NCBI GenBank assembly: GCA_000697475.1
Contig: JNEU01001106.1
Coordinates: 1 to 15,287, forward strand
Source: Lichtheimia corymbifera B2541
Lineage: Eukaryota; Mucoromycota; Mucoromycetes; Mucorales; Lichtheimiaceae
Length of the DNA: 15,287 nucleotides
Direction of reading: 5' to 3'
In this document: positions 9,801 through 15,287 of the stretch, in pieces
Numbering within the stretch: position 1 is the first letter of the stretch
Layout of the letters: the number at the start of each line of letters is the position of its first letter
Made by a program: the position numbers and the translations under genes
The notes under the pieces: model-generated
Seen by the model: only the letters and a program-made list of their open reading frames with translations
Database searches by the model: none
What the model was told of the DNA's origin: nothing

Positions 9801-11901
9801 ATTATCAACGTAGGATGATTGAGATGCAAAAGCAAGCATTGGAGGAGGCACGGCGCAGCAAAGAAGCAGCTGATAAGGCGACTCGATTGCGAGAGATTTT
9901 TTTGGCCAACATGAGCCATGAGATTCGAACACCTTTTTCGGGATTCTATGGCATGATCACATTGCTGTCAGAAACAAAGTAAGTTCCCGGATTGAGGTAA
10001 CGCAAATGCATGACAGCTGATCACATGGAATTAACTAGGCTTGATCCTGCACAATACGACTTGGTGCGAACGGCTAAGTCATCATGCGAAGGTTTATTGC
10101 AAATTATCGACGATCTACTCAACTTTTCCAAGCTGCAAGCCGGCAAAGTTTCTCTTGATTTGGCACCAGTGCATGTGGAAGAGCTCATTGCCGATGTGAT
10201 TGATATGCTGATCGCCATTGCTATTCAAAAGCGTATCAATGTTACGTACACAGTTGCAGAAGATGTACCCGCCGTTGTAATGGCAGATGCCAACCGCCTC
10301 AGACAGTAAGTTTTATTATTGGATGTTCAATGTGATGCTTATTGATTATGATCTGTCGTGTAGGATTATCATCAATCTGCTTGGAAACGCTGTCAAGTTT
10401 ACGCATCATGGTGAAATCAGTATTCGATGTTCCATTGACGGCCGCAAAAAGAAAGCATCAGACAAGGGATCACAGGTTCCATTGCTGTTTGAAGTGATTG
10501 ATACAGGCATTGGCATCAGCGAGGAGCAGCGTAAGGTGTTGTTTATGCCATTCTCACAAGTGGATGGTAGCACAACGTAAGTTGATGGTATAAAGTGCTA
10601 GTGAATAATGATTGACACGACTCTTCATTAGTCGCAAGTATGGTGGTACCGGCCTTGGTCTTTCTATTTCCCTTCAATTGGTTACTTTGATGAATGGGGA
10701 TATTGATGTTGTGAGCGAGGCTGGGAAAGGATCCAATTTCCGCTTTTCAATTGAAGTTTCACCGGTGCCTGATCAATCTCGAAGATTTACCGAAGCAATG
10801 CAAGCAATATCCAAGAGCTTTATCAAAACACGAGTCCTTGTTGCCGATACACATCACGCCACAGTGGATATGATGACCAACTTCCTTCCCAACCTACCAC
10901 TTGACGGAGTATCTGATTATGCAGAGTTGCAGCAGGAAACACCTTATGGAGTCGTCATTGTCGGATTACTTCTCGATCACAAGGAAGGAACGTTAAGCAA
11001 CTGGGAAAATGAACTTCAAAAGATCATGAAGCGTGCCAAGGTTACGGTTATCATGCATTATCCCTTGGGGTCCAGCAATGTTCAAGGTAACATCGGAGGT
11101 GTTGGACCTATTCTTGAAGCAGCATCCTCGTCAATGGAGCAAGAACAGCAACGTCAGCAGCAACAACAGCCATTCCACATATCATCCTATGGTTATCTTG
11201 ATGAGCAACAGAACATTGTGCGTATGGGAGTTCCATTGCGACGTAACAAGCTTTTGAGGATGCTGGCAGGATTTCTCAACGAAGATGAAGCAGGAACACT
11301 GGCACCCAAGACGCGGCCAAACATCTTTGCGCGTATCAGTAGCAGCGAGATCAAGCTTGCCATTGAGACGATACCAGAGGAACATCGTAAAGCGTTTAAA
11401 AAGATAAATATTTTGGTTGCAGAAGGTAGGTTGACAATGTATGCTTGAAGGATGTATATTAAATAATACCTTACAGATAACCCTGTTGCACAAAAGCTGC
11501 TATGCAAGCAATTGAAGCGATATGGCTTTAATATCACGTGTGCCAATAATGGAGCTGAAGCGATTGCTGCATGGACAAAACGGCCCGTTGGATACTTTAA
11601 GATGGCGCTGTTTGACCACCATATGCCCAAATGTGACGGTGTGGAAGCAACCAAGACCATTCGAAGGAATGAAAAGGAGCAAAATAGCAAGAAGCGATTG
11701 CCGATTGTGGCTCTCACAGCTGACATACAAGATAGTGCAAGAGCAATTTGCGTAGATGCTGGCATGGATGGGTAAGATTTGATATTAGAGATGTATCTAC
11801 AGCGTTGGGCTAATCACGTTATTGCTTACAGATATCTTACCAAACCCTTAAATGAGTTTGCTCTGCTTGAATTTGTTAAACAATATTGTATCGATCGATA
11901 A
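3833..11901 (+). CDS. Fungal hybrid histidine kinase (Chk1 / Phk-Mak2/3-like), 19 exons, 2289 aa
   Basis: Exons read as 3833-3990, 4045-4160, 4223-4884, 5072-5414, 5475-5523, 5586-5931, 5989-6013, 6081-6941, 7003-7588, 7652-7820, 7880-8803, 8870-9160, 9217-9752, 9814-9978, 10039-10305, 10364-10576, 10632-11425, 11477-11771 and 11832-11901. All introns are GT-AG, and the joined frame is open to TAA at 11899. The start is the only in-frame ATG before the first intron. Order: kinase-like domain (about 50-305), ATPase with Walker A GPGGIGKST (422-430) and Walker B FIDD (559-562), helical region, GAF (about 1525-1680), H-box [15 protein letters not shown] with His1724, N-box with Asn1841, DTGIG (1879-1883), GGTGLGL (1908-1914), and receiver with Asp2215 and Lys2271. 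Family knowledge: relatives are sensors in stress phosphorelays feeding an HPt protein. No transmembrane segment is evident, so it is probably cytosolic. Splice sites are inferred and have no transcript support. Confidence 0.93.
3982..4860 (+). other. N-terminal Ser/Thr-kinase-like domain, probably a pseudokinase
   Basis: The fold is recognisable from VVAK (Lys63), the helix-C glutamates nearby, the block SPEQTGR (209-215) that replaces APE in this family, and RSDIYSLG (223-230). Catalytic residues are missing. There is no glycine-rich loop, the HRD position reads HGQ (150-152) and the DFG position reads NFA (173-175). The domain spans exons 1-3. In relatives this region is also described as kinase-related rather than proven active, so a binding or regulatory role is the more likely reading. 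Confidence 0.8.
4885..5071 (+). other. Intron 3, unusually long (187 bases)
   Basis: The other 17 introns are 51-67 bases, so this one is about three times longer. Donor GTAAGG at 4885 and acceptor ATTAG ending at 5071 join codons in phase 0 and give the family-typical junction ahead of [16 protein letters not shown]. Reading through instead adds about 20 residues and then a stop at 4948, before the ATPase. Retention would therefore yield only the kinase-like domain. Confidence 0.7.
5072..6941 (+). other. Predicted AAA-type ATPase domain (PknK/COG3899-like) with two disordered inserts
   Basis: The lead-in IPRNVYGRG matches the conserved YGR entry of this ATPase class. Walker A is GPGGIGKST (Lys428), split across intron 4. 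Walker B is [10 protein letters not shown] (from residue 559), in the tiny 25-base exon 7. A sensor-1-like SYRDQE follows. Two low-complexity inserts stand out: a Ser-rich stretch just before the P-loop (about 5220-5345) and an acidic Asp/Ser stretch at about 6610-6720. Kinase-like plus ATPase plus helical repeats plus GAF plus histidine kinase is also known from large bacterial and cyanobacterial signalling proteins. Confidence 0.8.
7003..9160 (+). other. Helical-repeat (TPR-like) sensor or scaffold region
   Basis: Exons 9-12 encode mainly alpha-helical sequence with TPR-like segments, such as [11 protein letters not shown] near 7150 and the [12 protein letters not shown] segment near 8665. 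No membrane segments are seen. The last part (about 8950-9140) is polar, rich in Ser, Gln, His and Pro, and probably a flexible linker to the GAF domain. In related proteins this region follows the ATPase and is thought to act as the regulatory or protein-binding part. The ligand is unknown. Confidence 0.6.
9217..9752 (+). other. GAF domain
   Basis: The exon begins with [16 protein letters not shown], the usual entry to the GAF domain in this family. Next come [20 protein letters not shown] sequence ([16 protein letters not shown] here), [21 protein letters not shown] and GCIFLEG, then a closing helix [16 protein letters not shown] short coiled coil (about 9815-9890) links it directly to the H-box, and no PAS domain lies between. 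GAF domains bind small molecules or respond to redox state. The ligand cannot be told from sequence. Confidence 0.85.
9890..10770 (+). other. HisKA and HATPase_c transmitter core
   Basis: H-box: the phospho-acceptor His1724 codon is 9917-9919 in [15 protein letters not shown], a version typical of this fungal group. X-region: [19 protein letters not shown]-box: [10 protein letters not shown] (from residue 1837). G1: DTGIGI (Asp1879). F-box: [12 protein letters not shown]2: GGTGLGL (1908-1914). All motifs are intact, so it should bind ATP and autophosphorylate. Introns 14, 15 and 16 interrupt this part, and introns 15 and 16 fall just before the N-box and the G2 box. Confidence 0.95.
10828..11285 (+). 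other. Degenerate receiver-like segment with Gln-rich insert
   Basis: Between the transmitter and the true receiver lies a segment with the outline of a receiver fold: TRVLVAD at the start, [12 protein letters not shown] where the phospho-Asp strand should be, VTVIMHYP at the Thr/Ser position, and [13 protein letters not shown] where KP plus the final helix is expected. The acidic pair, phospho-Asp and Lys are not recognisable. A Gln-rich run (11140-11169) lies in a loop. I infer a pseudo-receiver; a plain linker is the alternative. Confidence 0.5.
11395..11901 (+). other. C-terminal receiver domain
   Basis: INILVAEDN supplies the acidic pair (Glu2168, Asp2169). Asp2215 in ALFDHHMP is the phospho-acceptor, and VALTAD carries Thr2249. 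YLTKPL carries Lys2271. The domain is complete and ends the protein 18 residues after the KP motif. It would take phosphate from His1724 and hand it to an HPt protein, as in the Ypd1-type relay. Introns 17 and 18 split it at the acidic pair and just before YLTKPL. Confidence 0.93.
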
Positions 11902-12003
11902 AGCATTTATATTTGTACTTTACCTACTACATCAGTGGTGACACACTTGTTCGAGAGAATTGACTCTTATAAATAATGTGTAGCAAGACGTTATAAGAAG
12001 GCG
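11902..12003 (+). other. 3' flank of the histidine kinase gene
   Basis: This is AT-rich sequence after the stop codon. ATAAATAAT at about 11969-11977 is a weak candidate for polyadenylation. The first canonical AATAAA (12207-12212) is 300 bases downstream and lies inside the possible relic gene, so I do not assign it here. Confidence 0.25.
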
Positions 12004-12435
12004 ATGGTTTGGCAAAGGAAAGATCATATGCTAACATGCTCCACCTATAAAAAGATCACTTGTACTAATATCCCCAAGATTTCACAATCAAACATGGCAT
12101 GGTTGATATGTATTCCAGAAATAGTCAGCGTATCAAAAAGCGTCTTGTAATGCGAAAACGCTCTCAGGCTTGACGGCGATGGTCATTCTCTGCTGCTGTC
12201 AGCTACAATAAAACATCCTGGGACTGTTGTATTCAAGCTATCCATCATACCAATAAGATCCAGCATATGTGCCTTAGAATGGACAGATGATATCTCATAT
12301 TCACCGGTTGTCCCTTATCAACAGGAACGCCGATACCTCACACACATCGTAAGCCTGTAGCATTACCTAACAGCCTAACTCCCCTTTTTAATTCAGAAGC
12401 CAATCAAGTGGTCCACGTACCGCTCAATAAGCTGA
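12004..12435 (+). pseudogene. Possible small spliced gene or gene relic, unknown function
   Basis: One frame is open from 11977 to 12348 except for a single TAA at 12148-12150. It then joins, across an intron-like segment (12349-12396: donor GTAAGC, branch-like CCTAAC, pyrimidine run, acceptor TTCAG), to a short exon ending at TGA 12433-12435. From ATG 12004 this gives 48 codons, the stop, 66 codons and a 12-codon tail. Peptide pieces such as SATIKHPGTVVFKL and SYSPVVPYQQERRYL look protein-like but I do not recognise them. No short in-frame intron removes the internal stop. The last part overlaps the inner end of the right repeat arm, whose left counterpart has a stop in the equivalent reading. 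It could be a decayed gene, a real gene with unseen splicing, or chance. Confidence 0.3.
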
Positions 12436-13810
12436 TAGCACGACACTCTTCTAGTATTATGTTGAAACCAATTTTCATTCAATGTAAAAGTCGAAGAATA
12501 GAACATGGTAGCGTGGATGTTTATCAAGTAAATAATAGTAAAGGAACAACATTACAAATTGAATAAGCTACAGGTGAATCACATAGAGGGTAACAGGGAT
12601 AATTGTGCCGTTGTATTCTTGGTTGTCTGCCGTCATAAACATCCTTCATCCATGATCGAAAAATAGCTGCTGCATGCATTGACTTGAGTATTCCAATATC
12701 ATCATCCATGGCTGTAGAACATCCTTCGTCAATTCCATCCAATCCATCTCGTCCTCCGCCAGATCCACGTGATATGGTCCATCGTTCATGCTGACAACGC
12801 GACAAGTAACCAAGGCAACATTCCAGGATTCTTTCCCATTACTGCGCTTGACCGCATCCATCCATCATCCATAGTCATTATAGATCCAAATGTCGGTTGA
12901 AAGAGCCATGTGATCATTTCCTTCTCCATCCGGCTGTTGGTCTGTGTCTTTCTTGGTCATTTTCAACACGGCTCATGCAGGTGAAGGCTGTTGTATCGCG
13001 GTATACTTTGATAGCTGGTACGGCATCATGCATTGGAATCCATATATATATAAGAGCAAGTTGCTGCAAGTAATGGAGACCGCAGAGTAAAGGACTCGTT
13101 AATAGCAACAGCTGGTACGTTTGGTCGCGGCAAAGAAGTGTGCAAGAGCGTGTGTTGTAGTAGAGTGAAGACATTGCTAATAGCAACTGCTGTTACATTC
13201 GATTGTGTGCAAGAGAGTGTGTAGTATCAAGAAAGGTGTTGTAGTAGTGGGGTGCTCACGCCATGGGATCGCCATTCAGTCAAAGACAATCGGATCAAGA
13301 CAGTTGTAGGGTTGACATGATAAGTGTAAGCAGGACAATCGTTCGCAAGTGGTAATTGCACTTGAATGGGGCAACATATAGTTGAGAATGGGAGGAAGAG
13401 GCGGTAACCTGAAAGTGGAAGAAGTGGAAATTAAATAGGTCAGGCACTGTCAGACAAATCCATACACACTGTAAATTGATCCATGATCTTGAGATTGCTC
13501 ATCTTGACCTCAAACTTGTACAGAAGATGCTCTTGGACATGCTGATCAACTTTGTCTTAATAAAGAACCCACACTTCATTGAAAGATTTTGAATGGGAGG
13601 GTGTAATGTGGGGTTTACTATGATGGACGAAAATTCCGGACCCGCCCGGATTCATTGAAATGCCATTTAGTATGCATAACCTTGGGATTCCCAATTTTGA
13701 ACTTGAAACTTGGTAAGCAGGTTCGCTGAGTCATGCTGATCAACTCCATTCATTTTAAAATCGCATGTTTCATTATGATGTTTTACGAATCGGACGGCCC
13801 AAATATAGGA
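12380..13810. repeat. Right arm of long inverted repeat flanking the histidine kinase gene
   Basis: This is the reverse complement of the left arm (about 1735-3200). Matching anchors are the AACCAATTTTCATTCAATG block at about 12465-12483, the GGTGAATCACATAGAGG block near 12571, the AGCAAGTTGCTGCAAGTA block near 13054, GCCATTCAGTCAAAGACA at 13271-13288 and GTGGGGTTTACTATGATG at about 13608-13625. Indels distinguish the copies: the left arm has extra sequence in its CACTACTACAACAC region. The unique interval between the arms is about 9.1 kb and contains the whole kinase gene. I see no transposase or other mobility gene. Confidence 0.75.
13089..13254. repeat. Two tandem ~80-base subrepeats inside the right arm
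   Basis: 13089-13167 and 13168-13254 share an ordered set of blocks: CTAATAGCAAC or TTAATAGCAAC, then GCT(G)GTTAC or GCTGGTACGTT, then GTGTGCAAGAG, then GTGTTGTAGTAG. The left arm carries the same blocks in reverse orientation near 2305-2470, spread further apart by insertions. This is an internal duplication that predates or accompanied the spread of the repeat. Confidence 0.6.
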
Positions 13811-14520
13811 TGGACGGAGCGCAAGTAGGGTGCATAGTGCACCCCCCCGCCGTTGTCCACCTCCATCGTGATACTTGGTCAGGCCGTGGGCTGCCACATG
13901 CTGATGAACTCCATTCATATTAAAGTCGCAGGCTTCATTGTGAGAAATAAAATGGGAGCGTCCGACGATGAATGGATGGGTATATATGTAGGGTGGACGC
14001 CCCATAACCTTGAGATTGCCCACCACAAACTTGAAACTTCCACACAAGATGGTCTTGGATATGCTGATCAATTTTGTTCTCATAAAGAGCCCACACTTCA
14101 CTTTAAAATTTGGAATGGTAGGGTGTAATGTGGGATTGACTATGATCGATGGAATGTCCGCACCCGTCCAAATTCATGATATGTCAATTACTATGCATTA
14201 CCTTGGGATTCCCTCTCTCGAACCTCAAACTTGGTAAGAAGGTTCTCTGAGTCATGCTGATCAACTCCATTCATTTAAAAACCACTTGCTTCATTATGAA
14301 AATCTTGAATGCGGGGCGGTCCCAATGTAGCAGAGACATTGAATACGGCTGATTGCCCCGAGATTGCCCACCTCGATTGTGAGACTTGCACACAAGTTGC
14401 TGTTGACCACGACGAGTAACTTTGTTCTCATAAAGACCTCACGCTTCACTACGAGAATGTTGGGAAACATGTACCTTTATGGTTTACCTATGCCGTAAGC
14501 GTGATGGGGTTGCTTTCTCC
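13480..14520. repeat. Array of diverged modules, right side (reverse orientation)
   Basis: Six modules carry CATGCTGATCAAC-type cores at about 13539, 13732, 13897, 14060, 14253 and 14410, spaced 191-193 or 157-165 bases. Two subtypes occur. In one the core is followed by TTTGT..TAA(T)AAAGA(A)CCC (13539, 14060, 14410). In the other it is followed by TCCATTCAT.TTAAA (13732, 13897, 14253). The outermost module ends with TACCTTTATGGTTTACCTATGC and GTAAGCGTGATGG, which mirrors the CACCTTTATGTTTTTACATATG and ATAAGCGTAATGC end of the palindrome at 1231-1266. Open frames here are by-products of the repeat. Confidence 0.7.
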
Positions 14521-15287
14521 TAATGATGGTGTCGTCTGCATTAACGGAAACATGAAGAGCTGAGTGAAATGACACGTGGTGGATACACAACACGTCCTTG
14601 ACAGGTTGCTGCATAAATGGATGATGACGATACCTTTTGGAAGGCATGTCAGTAAAGGACATCCAATAATGAGGGTGTGTGTGTGTGTGTGGCAAGGTAT
14701 GTATTTGTGGTATGTCAATAACAGCTCCACATCACATTTGGGTGTAGGAGAAGGTCGACTTGCATAAACCAAATTTGTACATGTAAACCCAGCCAGTAAT
14801 CAATTCAATGGAGGGATCACTTTTCTTTTTCTCTCAAGGTCATCCTACTCCTCCTTATTGTATCGCAAACGCCATACACTTCTTTCATCATCGATAACCG
14901 AATCACCTTTATTTACTCCATCTTCGAAGCTATATTATGTCATCCACAAGCTAGCAAAGTCCAAGGGCGTAATAAATAAGGAATGCTTTATTTCATCTAG
15001 CTATCATGCTATCTTCCACCTTGCCACCATCGTCGCCTTTGTCATCCGTCATCATCCGTACTCGTACTCGTCTTCAGTCGTCAATCTCCTCCCTCGTCGC
15101 CACCCAATATCATCCAAGGCACACCAAAAATAGAAAAGAATGGGATCGTTATCGTGATTGTTGTGGATCTCGTTGTGGTTATCATTGTCATTGTTGTGAG
15201 TGTGGTTATCATCGTAATCGTCGTCTCAATAAATAAAAAACGGGCAAGTCCAAGAAGCTTTTCCAGCAAACTGGCCACTTGATACAG
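14521..15287. other. Right-edge region without a supported gene
   Basis: It contains a GT microsatellite (14675-14691) and a low-complexity GTT/ATC-rich stretch (about 15145-15225) that makes frames on both strands rich in one or two residue types. It also has AATAAATAAAAA near 15228-15238. At the very edge the minus strand can be read as VASLLEKLLGLARFLFIE (about 15222-15275), which could be the end of an exon entering from outside. It then runs into Thr/Ile/Met low complexity, so I do not call it a gene. Confidence 0.4.
14675..14691. repeat. (GT)8 microsatellite
   Basis: Eight GT dinucleotides plus one G are visible directly in the sequence, in non-coding context. Confidence 0.95.

Noticed and set aside
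13667..14128. Long frames on both strands in the right module array
   Set aside because: They follow the repeat modules (the same peptide fragments recur), so they reflect repetition rather than a gene.
15006..15236. Cys/His-rich frame near the right edge resembling a metal-binding peptide
   Set aside because: The Cys and His come from a GTT/ATC-type low-complexity stretch without regular zinc-finger spacing, and the opposite strand gives an equally long Thr/Ile frame.
1..15287. CRISPR array, tRNA or rRNA genes
   Set aside because: The repeats are long, diverged modules without unique spacers of constant length, and I found no convincing tRNA or rRNA sequence by reading.

Overview
The window looks like nuclear DNA from a filamentous fungus. 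It holds one large gene broken by 18 short GT-AG introns (mostly 51-67 bases), encoding a hybrid histidine kinase of a typically fungal architecture. Intron density, AT-leaning codon use and protein style suggest an early-diverging lineage such as Mucoromycota. That placement is an inference; nothing here fixes the species.

Layout. 1-1304 is an almost perfect palindrome: the outer 494 bases of each arm match base for base, and it is itself built from three tandem foldback units. 1305 to about 2085 is an array of diverged modules with a core GTTGATCAGCATG. About 1735-3200 is the left arm of a diverged long inverted repeat. 3201-3832 is the 5' flank of the gene. 3833-11901 is the gene: 19 exons, 2289 residues, in the order degenerate Ser/Thr-kinase-like domain, predicted AAA-type ATPase with helical repeats, GAF, HisKA, HATPase, degenerate receiver, and true receiver. 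11902-12435 contains a possible small spliced gene or gene relic with an internal stop. About 12380-13810 is the right arm of the inverted repeat (reverse complement of the left arm), followed to about 14520 by another module array. 14521-15287 holds a GT microsatellite and low-complexity sequence, with no gene I can support.

How it fits together. The protein belongs to the fungal hybrid kinase family that includes Candida Chk1 and S. pombe Phk1/Mak2 and Phk2/Mak3 (oxidative-stress and morphology phosphorelays). All histidine-kinase and receiver catalytic residues are present, so it should autophosphorylate on His1724, pass the phosphate to Asp2215, and then to a separate HPt protein encoded elsewhere. 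The N-terminal kinase-like domain lacks the residues for catalysis and is probably a pseudokinase.

The most unusual thing is not the gene but its setting. It lies in a roughly 9 kb interval between two inverted copies of a complex modular repeat, with a near-perfect 1.3 kb palindrome of related modules at one edge. This could be two old insertions of a foldback-type repeat family, or one very large foldback-like element enclosing the gene. The sequence alone does not decide.
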